Assembly (NCBI RefSeq): GCF_014640815.1
Contig: NZ_BMHM01000001.1
Span: 682,001 to 746,000 of the forward strand
Direction of reading: 5' to 3'
Source of the DNA: Vreelandella lutescens
Lineage (GTDB): Bacteria; Pseudomonadota; Gammaproteobacteria; Pseudomonadales; Halomonadaceae
Length of the DNA stretch: 64,000 nt
Shown: positions 37,977 to 46,915 of the stretch, in pieces
Layout: each line of letters starts with the position of its first letter
Position numbering within the stretch: position 1 is the stretch's first letter
Program-made: the position numbers and the translations under genes
Notes under the pieces: model-generated
Databases searched by the model: none
The model's input: the letters and a program-made list of their open reading frames with translations, nothing else
Told to the model about the DNA's origin: nothing

Positions 37977-38500
37977 GTGCCTGTAATTCAGTCAGCCCAT
38001 ACCTCAGCCCATACTTTGATTTTGGCTCTTATAGGAAGGCGCGGTACTCCTTCGGACAAGAAATGCATGCTGTAGGTGTTCGCCTCAGTTCGGTACTCAT
38101 TTCCATGCCTCCCATAATGATCTGCTTTATCTCTTCACCAGCACGTTCTTGGTAAAAGCCGGGGGGCCTATTGATCAAGGTATGAGGGGCACAAACGCTT
38201 GCCATAAGAACCTCTTGATACCAGCGTTTCAATGTGTAAAAAATCAACCACCAAGGCTAGTCGCTCATTCTGTGTGATGATAATCTCACTATTATTAATA
38301 TTATTTAGCTGGCTAATTAGCATGATAGAAAATCTAGTGTAGTTACGAGCGTGGAACTCAAGTTACATTCTGTTTACGCGCCCGCGTTGCTCTAGGCAGC
38401 AGGGTTTCGATACACGTTAACTAGCCACCAATGAATTCCCGTTGCGGGTTACACTGTTGCCTTTTATTGATATCAAATTTTCGTGATTGAGGTTCAGTGA
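37977..38500. other. Intergenic region between tRNA-Ser and the BREX operon
   Basis: An AT-richer stretch. It has an 11-bp direct repeat TCAGCCCATAC (37992-38002 and 38004-38014) just beyond the tRNA terminator, one doubtful small minus-strand gene, and a perfect GCTAATTAGC palindrome near 38311-38320. The BREX promoter must lie between about 38250 and 38480. No WYL regulator (brxR), integrase or transposase is present. Confidence 0.5.
38029..38205 (-). CDS. Hypothetical 58-residue protein (doubtful)
   Basis: An open frame starting at the ATG at 38205, with AAGAGG five bases upstream (the frame continues to 38247). The product MASVCAPHTLINRPP... ends CISCPKEYRAFL and has three cysteines. I do not recognise it. 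It may be a remnant left at the tRNA-Ser junction. The ribosome binding site is the only support. Confidence 0.3.
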   Translation of the reverse strand: MASVCAPHTLINRPPGFYQERAGEEIKQIIMGGMEMSTELRRTPTACISCPKEYRAFL

Positions 38501-39277
38501 GTGGCATTAGACCCGCAACAAAAATTCGGTTTTAAGTCCGGACGTAATGGTGCTCATGCCGCACGCACGATGATGCTGGCAGAAATTACCGAGCTATTTC
38601 ACGGGCGCGGCATTGATGCAACCTTGGCGCAGTACCAGGAAGATATACAGCTGTTTAATGTGCTGCACAAGCCAACCGAGAAAGCACGAAAATTGACTTG
38701 GCGGCACCTAGTCGATCTTTACAGTTTAGATATCCGTGTCCCGTTATTTCGTGTGTTTCGTCAGCTGTGGGAAAGCGATGAAGCTGCTCGCCCTTTATTG
38801 GCCTGCCAAATGGCATTGGCCCGCGACCCACTCTTACGCTTGTCCCAGGATAAAATCTTAGCTTTAGCGCCTGGGCTTTGGTTGCCGCGGGAGGACATGG
38901 AGCGAGTCTTTGATGAGCAATTTCCAGATCGCTACAGTCCAGCCATGCTCAAATCGCTAGCCCAAAATGTCAATGGCACCTGGACCTACGCTGGCTACCT
39001 GAAAGGGCGACAAAAAAAATACCGTACCGAGCCGAATGTGCGCCCGGTAAATTTGGTGTTTGCCTTGTTTCAAGGCTACTTACAGGGTGTAACCGGTAGT
39101 CGGCTGTTCAGCAGTCAATGGGTTCACCTGTTGGGCTGTCGCCAGGAGCGCTTGCTGGAACTGGCACGCCATGCAAGTTACAGCGGGCTGATTAACTTCA
39201 AACACTCCAGTGAGGTCGTGGAAGTAACCTTCCCTGACTACCTGAGCAAGGAAGAGGAGTCCTGGTTGCATGAGTAA
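38501..39277 (+). CDS. brxA: BREX protein BrxA (DUF1819)
   Basis: A 258-residue DUF1819 protein and first gene of the type I BREX phage-defence operon. The start is the GTG at 38501 behind GAGGTT. The family is a small helical, winged-helix DNA-binding protein; visible here are KSGRNGAHAARTMMLAEITELF, a ARDPLLRLSQDKIL helix, and a C-terminal beta-rich end VVEVTFPDYLSKEEE. Its exact job is unresolved, and in some BREX systems it is dispensable. It overlaps brxB by 8 nt, so translation is coupled. Confidence 0.9.
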   Translation: MALDPQQKFGFKSGRNGAHAARTMMLAEITELFHGRGIDATLAQYQEDIQLFNVLHKPTEKARKLTWRHLVDLYSLDIRVPLFRVFRQLWESDEAARPLLACQMALARDPLLRLSQDKILALAPGLWLPREDMERVFDEQFPDRYSPAMLKSLAQNVNGTWTYAGYLKGRQKKYRTEPNVRPVNLVFALFQGYLQGVTGSRLFSSQWVHLLGCRQERLLELARHASYSGLINFKHSSEVVEVTFPDYLSKEEESWLHE

Positions 39278-39815
39278 TCGACTAAACCGCCTAATCAAAA
39301 GCTACACAAACTACATCAGCATACCTTGGATGAAGGGGCTGGCGAATGAGCAGCGAGTGTTGTTTGCCATCTACCACAAGGAAGATGAACTCAAGCTGCG
39401 TGCCCGTGTGGTGGAGTTTCGCCTTGCCACAGAAACAGCCGGTAACGCCTGGTTGGAGCTGGATATCACCCGCCTGTTTCCTGAATGGATGGCAGCGCAG
39501 AAGTATCGGGAAGACTACTTTGAAGATCCCGAAGATCTGGAGCCCAAATACAAGACCTTTGTTCGCCAGTCAGTCGCAGCGCTAGCCGAACGTGTAAGCA
39601 ATGAAGCTGATGAAACCACTGTAGTTGCTCTAGTAGGGTGCGGCACTTTATTTGGTTTTGCCTCGGTATCGGACTTCGTTAAACAGTTGGCCGAGCATGT
39701 GCCGGGAAGGCTATTGGTGCTCTTTCCCGGGGAGTACGTCAACAATGGCTATCGCCTGCTTGACGCCCGCGATGGCTGGGGCTACCAAGCTACCGCTATC
39801 ACCGCTGATAACTAG
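39270..39815 (+). CDS. brxB: BREX protein BrxB (DUF1788)
   Basis: A 181-residue DUF1788 protein, the standard second gene of type I BREX. It shows the family opening LNRLIKSYTNYISIPWMKGLANEQRVLFAIYH, split between residues 4-36, and the C-terminal VPGRLLVLFPGEYVNNGYRLLDARDGWGY. BrxB is required for BREX activity in characterised systems and interacts with other Brx/Pgl proteins; no catalytic motif is visible. It starts inside brxA and is followed by the only sizeable gap of the early operon (84 nt to brxC). Confidence 0.92.
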   Translation: MSNRLNRLIKSYTNYISIPWMKGLANEQRVLFAIYHKEDELKLRARVVEFRLATETAGNAWLELDITRLFPEWMAAQKYREDYFEDPEDLEPKYKTFVRQSVAALAERVSNEADETTVVALVGCGTLFGFASVSDFVKQLAEHVPGRLLVLFPGEYVNNGYRLLDARDGWGYQATAITADN

Positions 39816-39843
39816 AAAATTAATCAATAGCTAGAAAATTAAT
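39812..39843. repeat. 13-bp direct repeat between brxB and brxC
   Basis: CTAGAAAATTAAT occurs at 39812-39824 and 39831-39843. The first copy contains the brxB stop codon. It is a small local duplication with a 19-nt period in the 84-nt gap before brxC. Confidence 0.85.
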
Positions 39844-39899
39844 AGACATTATCTAACGCACAGAGTGGCGCACAAGGCGCAAAAGGGAGTACGCCCAGG

Positions 39900-42800
39900 A
39901 TGTTGAACCGCGAGATTTACCAACTTGACCCCCAGCAGAACCGTCTGGAAAACAACGGTGTGGCTGAGGTCAAAGACGACCAGTCAGCCCAGGCGCTGAA
40001 AACCTTGCGCTACGAGCTACAAACCTTTGTTTGTGATGGTGAATATCAAGCGGGTCTCGACAAGATTCTCTCTGCCTATCTGCGCAATCTCAGTGGGCAG
40101 TATGAACAGCCTGGTGTTTGGATCTCCGGCTTCTTCGGTTCAGGTAAATCACACTTGGCCAAAATGTTGCGAGCGCTGTGGACAAACCAGCCATTTAGTG
40201 ACGGCGTTGCCGCCCGCGATATTGCCGATTTGCCACAAGAGATTAAAGACCATTTCAAAGAGCTAAGTATTGCCGCCAATCGTCACGGTGGATTGCATGC
40301 CGCCTCCGGTACCTTAGGTTCTGGAGCCAATAACAATGTGCGCTTGGCGCTGCTCAATATCATCTTCAAATCAGCCGGTTTACCTGAGCAATACCACCAA
40401 GCCCGGTTTGTGTTATGGCTGAAAAAGCAGGGCATTTTTGATCAGTTGAAAGACAAGGTCGAAACAGCCGGAGATAGCTGGGATGACGAGCTGGAAGACC
40501 TGTACGTCTCCCGCAGCATTGCCGGTGCCTTGCTGGAAGTAGATAGCAGCCTGGGGGCAGACATTAGAGAAGTACGCCAGCTGCTGAAAATGCAGTATCC
40601 GAAGGTAAACGATGTCACCAACCAGCAGATGGTGGATGCCATCTATGATGCTTTAGCCGTCGACGGCCAGTTCCCACTAACGCTGGTCGTGCTCGACGAG
40701 GTACAACAGTACGTTGGCTCAGATACTGACAAAGCCCACCAGGTGCAGGAAGTGGTAGAAACCTGCTGTAAGCACTCTATCTTCGAGAACAAGCTGCTGT
40801 TTGTTGCCACCGGTCAGAGCGCGCTTTCTGGCATGCCCAACCTGCAACGTTTGCTGGGCCGCTTTCAAATTCCAATCCAGCTGTCAGATACCGATGTCGA
40901 ATCCGTAATTCGCAAAGTGATTCTGCAGAAAAAAGCTTCGGTCAAGCAGCAGCTAGAACAAATGCTGCAATCGCAACTGGGTGAAATTTCCCGCCAGCTG
41001 CGCGGTACCAAAATTGAACATCATCGGGATGATGAGAAAGTCATGCTAGCGGACTACCCGCTGCTACCGGTACGGCGGCGCTTTTGGGAGCGCGTGCTGC
41101 GTATTGTCGATACCACTGGCACCGTCTCGCAGCTGCGTAACCAACTCAGAGTGATCCACGAAGCAGCTCAGGCCACCGCCGACCAGCCCTTGGGCCACGT
41201 GGTACCAGCCGATTTCATCTACAACCAGATTTCAGTCAACCTGATGCAAACTGGTGTTATCTCCAAGGAAATCGCCGAAACCATCGGGCGTCTGTCCGCC
41301 GGTGATGCTGATAGCCAGCTTAAAGCCCGCATTCTTAGCTTGGTACTACTGATTGGTAAACTGCCCTCAGACCCAACCGCTGACTGCGGAGTGCGTGCCA
41401 CCGCAGATATGCTTGCTGATTTGTTGATTGATGACCTCAACAACGGCAAAGAGAGTATTCGTAACCGCGTACCCGTATTGTTGCAAGACCTGGCTGATGA
41501 AGGCCTGGTAATGCCCATGGAAACCAGCATCGGCACCGAATACCGGCTGCAAACCCAGGAAAGTGCTCAGTGGTACGACACACTTCGCCAGGAAGAAGCT
41601 GACCTGCGCGGCAACATGCAGCGGGTGGAAAACATTCGCGTTGATATGCTGCACAAAGAGTTACGTGGCCAAGTAGCCAAAGTGCGTCTGACCCAGGGGA
41701 AATGCAACGAACCGCGCCAGGTTATTCCTTGCTTTGACCCAGAGCTGCCCAAAGATGCCAAAGAAAAAATTTACGTTTGGGTGCAGGACGGCTGGGGCAT
41801 TGATGAAAAAAGTTTCCTAACGGAAGCCCGCAGCCGCCAGTCTGGCGAGCCGACTATTTTTGTGTTTTTACCCGCTCGTAATCGCTCAGAACTGACCAAC
41901 GCCATTATTGCCGAGCACGCCGCCCACGCCACCCTGGAAAAGCGCGGCATACCCAACACCGATGCCGGTAAAGATGCCCGCACGGCAATGGAAACCCGCT
42001 ACCGCGATGCGCAAAAGCAGGTGCAAGCGCTGCTGCGCGAAATTTTTGACGGCGTGCAAGTGTTGCAAGCCGGTGGCAATGAAGTAGATGGCAACAGTAT
42101 TGCCGAGCGGGTTGAAACCGCTGCCAAAGCGTCGTTGATTCGCCTTTACCGTGAATTTGATGTCGCAGACAACGTAGGCTGGGGCAAGGTGTTTGAGCGT
42201 GCCAGCAAAGAAGGCGGCCAAAACGCCCTGGAAGTAATAGGATACAGCGGCGATGCCGAGCAGCATCCGGTGTGTGCCGCTATCAAACGCTTTATCGGCG
42301 TGTCGAAAAAGGGCAATGAAGTCCGCGAGCATTTTCTTGCTGCGCCTTATGGCTGGCCGCAGGATGCCATCGACGGCGCCCTAACGGTGCTGATGGCCAC
42401 TGGTATCCTGATTGCCTACGACAACCGCAATAATCCGGTGACGGCCCTGAGCCTTGAGCGCAAGCAGATCACTCAAACCAGCTTCAAGCCGGAAAGCATC
42501 ACCATACGCCCGGTAGACCTGATCAAGATCCGTGGTGTTCTCACCAGCAGCGGCATTGACTGTCAGCCAGGTGAAGAAGCCGCCAAGCTGCCCTTGCTAG
42601 CGGCTAAAGGCCGTGAACTAGCCAAGCGCGCAGGGGGGGAAGCACCGCTGCCAGCTACCCCTGATGCCAGCGTTTTTGATGAACTGGCTCGCCTTTCCGG
42701 TAATGCCCAGCTCAAATACGCGCTAGACGAGCAAGACGCCATCAAACAGGCGATCAAAGACTGGCCCGCCACTGCTGAGCGCATTGATGCTCGCAAAGAC

Positions 42801-43364
42801 GATTGGTCTTTGGTTAAGGCATTACTGAACCACAGCCGTGGCTTGGCCTTTCATGCCTCTATCCAGAATGAGATCGATGCCATCATCAGCCATCGTTCAC
42901 TGCTGGATGACCCCAACCCAGTTTCTGGCCTGATCCAGCAGCTAGTCACTAAGCTGCGCGATGCCATCCAGTTTCATGTGCAGGCTTACCTAGACCGCCA
43001 CGCTACCTGCCTAGCGCAACTGGAAGCCGACAGCTACTGGCAACAGCTTAGTGAGCAGCAGCGTCACGCCATCCTCGATAAGCGCAAGCTACTGACGATT
43101 AAACAGCCCGCACTTAACGATGCTGAAGCCATTATTGATAGCCTTAGCGACGTAAGCCTAGAGCAATGGACTGACCGCACCGAATCACTGACCAGCAAGT
43201 TCAACAGCGCCCGCCTAGAAGCCGCCGAGCTACTGCAGCCTAAGCTGCAACGCATCAACTTGCCGCACAAAACCTTTGAATGTGAAGCGGATGTCGATAC
43301 GTGGTTAGCCAAGGTTAAACAGCAGATTCTCGACAAACTCAACGACGGACCGGTGACTTTCTAA
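39900..43364 (+). CDS. brxC: BREX AAA+ ATPase BrxC (PglY family)
   Basis: A 1154-residue BREX P-loop ATPase. Walker A is GFFGSGKSHLAKML (residues ~78-91), and Walker B with its acidic residues is LTLVVLDEVQQYVG (~258-271), followed by a sensor-like LLFVATGQSALSG. The remaining ~800 residues are a mixed helical region including coiled-coil-rich C-terminal segments. BrxC is essential for both phage restriction and methylation in studied systems and acts as a motor/organiser for PglX. AAAGGGAG precedes the start. Its TAA shares its last base with the pglX ATG. Confidence 0.95.
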   Translation: MLNREIYQLDPQQNRLENNGVAEVKDDQSAQALKTLRYELQTFVCDGEYQAGLDKILSAYLRNLSGQYEQPGVWISGFFGSGKSHLAKMLRALWTNQPFSDGVAARDIADLPQEIKDHFKELSIAANRHGGLHAASGTLGSGANNNVRLALLNIIFKSAGLPEQYHQARFVLWLKKQGIFDQLKDKVETAGDSWDDELEDLYVSRSIAGALLEVDSSLGADIREVRQLLKMQYPKVNDVTNQQMVDAIYDALAVDGQFPLTLVVLDEVQQYVGSDTDKAHQVQEVVETCCKHSIFENKLLFVATGQSALSGMPNLQRLLGRFQIPIQLSDTDVESVIRKVILQKKASVKQQLEQMLQSQLGEISRQLRGTKIEHHRDDEKVMLADYPLLPVRRRFWERVLRIVDTTGTVSQLRNQLRVIHEAAQATADQPLGHVVPADFIYNQISVNLMQTGVISKEIAETIGRLSAGDADSQLKARILSLVLLIGKLPSDPTADCGVRATADMLADLLIDDLNNGKESIRNRVPVLLQDLADEGLVMPMETSIGTEYRLQTQESAQWYDTLRQEEADLRGNMQRVENIRVDMLHKELRGQVAKVRLTQGKCNEPRQVIPCFDPELPKDAKEKIYVWVQDGWGIDEKSFLTEARSRQSGEPTIFVFLPARNRSELTNAIIAEHAAHATLEKRGIPNTDAGKDARTAMETRYRDAQKQVQALLREIFDGVQVLQAGGNEVDGNSIAERVETAAKASLIRLYREFDVADNVGWGKVFERASKEGGQNALEVIGYSGDAEQHPVCAAIKRFIGVSKKGNEVREHFLAAPYGWPQDAIDGALTVLMATGILIAYDNRNNPVTALSLERKQITQTSFKPESITIRPVDLIKIRGVLTSSGIDCQPGEEAAKLPLLAAKGRELAKRAGGEAPLPATPDASVFDELARLSGNAQLKYALDEQDAIKQAIKDWPATAERIDARKDDWSLVKALLNHSRGLAFHASIQNEIDAIISHRSLLDDPNPVSGLIQQLVTKLRDAIQFHVQAYLDRHATCLAQLEADSYWQQLSEQQRHAILDKRKLLTIKQPALNDAEAIIDSLSDVSLEQWTDRTESLTSKFNSARLEAAELLQPKLQRINLPHKTFECEADVDTWLAKVKQQILDKLNDGPVTF

Positions 43365-46300
43365 TGCCTCATATCATGAACCGCGAACCCCTTGAGAAAG
43401 CGCCGCGCCGCGCCCTGGAAGCTACCGTTGTTAAAGCCCGCGATATCGCCGAACTGGCTGCCACCCAAGCCCTCACTCGTTTAACCGTGGGCGATACCAA
43501 ACCCGCAGATTACCTGAGCGATGCCCAGCGCAATCTGCGTAACCGCTTGCGCGCCCATGGCCGCCAATTGGGTGATATTAAAGCTGCCAATGGCCAACAG
43601 AGCACCAACAAGCTGATCACCGAAGTCGCCTACGAGCATTGGCACCGCATGTTGTTCGCCCGCTTTCTGGAGCAGAACCACCTGCTGATGTACGACGAGC
43701 ACACGCCGCTGACTCTGGCCGAGTGCAGTGAGCTAGTACAAGACCCGGACGCCCTGCGCGATGACCTAGAGCACCGCTGCCACAGTGGTTGGGAGCTGGC
43801 CGGCGTGCTGGCCTCGAAAATGCTGCCACAGATATTCCGTATTGATTCGCCGGTATTCGAGCTTGAGTTTGCCCCTGAGCATCAGCGCACCCTAGAGCAA
43901 CTGGTCACAGGCTTGGCTGCCGAAACCTTCCAGGCCCAAGACAGTCTGGGTTGGGTTTATCAGTTCTGGCAAAGCAAGCGTAAGGAGCAGGTCAATAAGT
44001 CTCAGGTGAAGATCGGTGCCGATGAACTGGCTCCGGTAACCCAGCTGTTTACCGAACCCTACATGGTCAGCTTCCTGCTGGATAACAGCCTGGGCGCCTG
44101 GTGGGCCGGTCAACGCTTAACAGACCACGACTGGCAAACCGCTAACAGTGAACAAGAGCTACGCAACAAAGCCGCCATCCCGGGCGTGCCACTCAGCTAC
44201 CTGCGCTTTGTGCAAGACGACCAAACCCAGCAATGGCAACCCGCCTCCGGCACCTTCGATGCCTGGCCCAAACGCTTAAGCAAACTCAAAGCCCTCGACC
44301 CCTGCTGCGGCTCCGGCCACTTCCTGGTCGCTGCCTTCCTGATGCTGGTCCCGATGCGCATGCAGGCCGAACAGCTGAGTGCCCAACAAGCCATCGACAA
44401 GGTGCTCAGCGAAAACCTGCACGGACTGGAGCTGGACCAACGCTGCGTCGAGCTGGCCGCCTTTGCTGTGGCCCTGGAAGCCTGGCGTTACCCCGGTGCC
44501 GGTGGCTATCGCACCCTGCCAGAACTGCACCTGGCCTGCAGTGGCCTGTCCATCGCCGCTGCTCGCGATGAGTGGAAAGAACTCAGCCGCAAGGCCGGCA
44601 AGCAGAACCTGACCATAGCACTGGACTGGATGTACCAGACCTTCAAGGATGCCCCGGTACTCGGCAGCCTGATCAACCCGCGCCGCAGCAAGGCCGCGCA
44701 AATTGCCCAGTGGAGCGAATTGCAGCAACTACTGGGTGAAGCACTCACTCAGGATCAGGCTAATCAGCAAAGCCAGGCCGACGGTGAAATCTCTGCCCTG
44801 ACCAATCGTGTGGAGGCCGGCATTGTCGCCCAGGGCTTGGCCAAGGCTGCCGAGCTGCTGTCCTGTCAGTACACCTGGGTGATCACCAACGTGCCTTACC
44901 TGGCACGCGGCAAGCAGCACGACACCCTCAAGGACTACTGCGAAAGCTATTATCCCGAAGGCAAGAACGATCTGGCCACGGTGTTTCTAGACCGCTGCCT
45001 GGAGTTCTGTGTGCAGGGCGGCACTACCAGCGTTGTATTGCCGCAAAACTGGCTGTTCCTCACCAGCTACCGCAAATTCCGCGAAAAGCTGTTGCATCAA
45101 GGCGACTGGCGCCTTGTCGTGAAGTTGGGTGGTGGGGCTGAAGCCTTTGAAGTTGGCCCAGGTAATATAACGAACATCGCTATGGTGAGTATTTCGCGTG
45201 GTAATTACTCAGTGCAGTCAGCTGATCTGTTGCAGAGTGGCGATTCGGTCAACTGCATCCGTGGCGTGGATGTCTCTGAGTATCGAAATGCTATTGGTAA
45301 AGCCACGGCCCTTTTTGACGAGGAAATAAAGTCTTTTAGCCAAGTAAAACAGTCAGAGAACCCAGACTGTAGAATTAGTTTTGAAGATTTATCTGGAGCG
45401 TTATTAGAAGAATTTTCAGATTCTTATGCTGGTCAGCTGACAGGTGATAATACTAGGTTTGTATTGTACTCCTTTGAACTTCCTGAAATAACCAAAGGAT
45501 ACGAATTCTTTAGTAGCACAGTTAAATCAACGGGTTTTTATTCTGGAAATCAGCAAGTAATTTTATGGGAGAATGGAAAAGGTAAGCTTGCTGAGTACAG
45601 AGAAGAGTTAGCCAAGACGCAGTATGCTAGCGGTGGGTGGAAGCAAGGTTGGCAAGGTTGGGGGGTTAAGGCAATTAGGATATCCCAAATGGGACAGCTG
45701 CCAGCCACCTTACATCAAGGATCTCATTACGACAGTAATGCCGCAGCAATAATCCCCAAGAACGAGACTGAACTGGCGGCAGTTTGGTCATTTTGTTCTT
45801 CACCTTACTTTATTAAAAGTGTTCGACTGGTTGATCAGAAACTTAATGTTACCAATGCTACTTTTGGTAAAGTCCCCTTCGACCTCGACCACTGGACCAA
45901 AGTCGCTGAAGAACAATACCCCAACGGCCTCCCCCAGCCCTACACCAATGACCCCACCCAATGGATCTTCCACGGCCATCCCTGTGGCTCGGTGACTTGG
46001 GACGAAGAGACAAAATGGACCGCCCACGGCGATTTGCGCGTTGATGACAGCGTGCTGCAAGTCGCCGTCGCCCGCCTGCTCGGCTATCGCTGGCCCACAG
46101 AGCTGGACCCAGATATGGAACTGGCCGCTGAACAGCGCGAATGGGTCGAGCGCTGCCAGGCACTGGCCGGTTTTGTCGATGACGACGGCATTCTTTGCCT
46201 GCCGCCGGTACGCGGCGAAAAGGCCGCCGATCAGCGCCTGGAAGCCCTGCTACAAGCCGCCTATGGCGATGCGTGGACCTCCCCGCTGAAAAACCGCCTG

Positions 46301-46915
46301 CTCGATGCCGTCGGCAGCAAGTCCCTCAGCCTCTGGCTGCGCGACAAGTTCTTCGAGCAGCACTGCAAACTTTTCCAGCACCGGCCCTTTATCTGGCATA
46401 TCTGGGACGGCCTAAAAGACGGCTTCAGTGCACTGGTCAACTACCACAAGTTCGACAAGGCTGGCCTGGAGCGCTTGATCTACACCTACCTGGGCGACTG
46501 GATTCGCACCCAGCAAGCCGGCCTGGCCAACGGCGAAGACGGCGCCCAGGAACGCCTCGCCGCCGCCGAAGCCCTGAAAAAACAACTCGAAGCCATCCTC
46601 GAAGGCGAACAACCCTACGACATCTTCGTCCGCTGGAAGCCCCTCGCCGAACAACCCATCGGCTGGACCCCCGACCTCAACGACGGTGTGCGTCTCAACA
46701 TCCGCCCTTATATGTTAGCCCGCGATGTCAGCAAAAAAGGCGCGGGCATTTTGCGTTGGAAACCCAATATTAAATGGACCAAAGACCGCGGCAAAGACGT
46801 TGAATCTGCCCCCTGGTACAGCCTTGGCCTGGAATATGACGAAGGCGAGGGTGCACGTATTAATGATCATCATCTGGACGTGGCTGAAAAGCAGGCGGCT
46901 AGGAATAAGTCATGA
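43364..46915 (+). CDS. pglX: BREX adenine-specific DNA methyltransferase PglX
   Basis: A 1183-residue BREX N6-adenine methyltransferase that marks self DNA at an asymmetric site and helps recognise foreign DNA. The SAM motif is LDPCCGSGHF (~311-320). The catalytic motif IV reads TNVPYLARGKQ (~508), an NVPY variant of the usual NPPY. Residues ~600-836 (45160-45870) are encoded by clearly AT-richer DNA with poorer codon match than either flank, consistent with a swapped target-recognition region. The C-terminal part resumes the local composition. It starts on the last base of brxC and overlaps the next gene by 4 nt. Confidence 0.93.
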   Translation: MPHIMNREPLEKAPRRALEATVVKARDIAELAATQALTRLTVGDTKPADYLSDAQRNLRNRLRAHGRQLGDIKAANGQQSTNKLITEVAYEHWHRMLFARFLEQNHLLMYDEHTPLTLAECSELVQDPDALRDDLEHRCHSGWELAGVLASKMLPQIFRIDSPVFELEFAPEHQRTLEQLVTGLAAETFQAQDSLGWVYQFWQSKRKEQVNKSQVKIGADELAPVTQLFTEPYMVSFLLDNSLGAWWAGQRLTDHDWQTANSEQELRNKAAIPGVPLSYLRFVQDDQTQQWQPASGTFDAWPKRLSKLKALDPCCGSGHFLVAAFLMLVPMRMQAEQLSAQQAIDKVLSENLHGLELDQRCVELAAFAVALEAWRYPGAGGYRTLPELHLACSGLSIAAARDEWKELSRKAGKQNLTIALDWMYQTFKDAPVLGSLINPRRSKAAQIAQWSELQQLLGEALTQDQANQQSQADGEISALTNRVEAGIVAQGLAKAAELLSCQYTWVITNVPYLARGKQHDTLKDYCESYYPEGKNDLATVFLDRCLEFCVQGGTTSVVLPQNWLFLTSYRKFREKLLHQGDWRLVVKLGGGAEAFEVGPGNITNIAMVSISRGNYSVQSADLLQSGDSVNCIRGVDVSEYRNAIGKATALFDEEIKSFSQVKQSENPDCRISFEDLSGALLEEFSDSYAGQLTGDNTRFVLYSFELPEITKGYEFFSSTVKSTGFYSGNQQVILWENGKGKLAEYREELAKTQYASGGWKQGWQGWGVKAIRISQMGQLPATLHQGSHYDSNAAAIIPKNETELAAVWSFCSSPYFIKSVRLVDQKLNVTNATFGKVPFDLDHWTKVAEEQYPNGLPQPYTNDPTQWIFHGHPCGSVTWDEETKWTAHGDLRVDDSVLQVAVARLLGYRWPTELDPDMELAAEQREWVERCQALAGFVDDDGILCLPPVRGEKAADQRLEALLQAAYGDAWTSPLKNRLLDAVGSKSLSLWLRDKFFEQHCKLFQHRPFIWHIWDGLKDGFSALVNYHKFDKAGLERLIYTYLGDWIRTQQAGLANGEDGAQERLAAAEALKKQLEAILEGEQPYDIFVRWKPLAEQPIGWTPDLNDGVRLNIRPYMLARDVSKKGAGILRWKPNIKWTKDRGKDVESAPWYSLGLEYDEGEGARINDHHLDVAEKQAARNKS

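Noticed and set aside
38250..38500. brxR (WYL-type BREX regulator) upstream of brxA
   Set aside because: No open frame of suitable size with a winged-helix or WYL pattern is present between tRNA-Ser and brxA.
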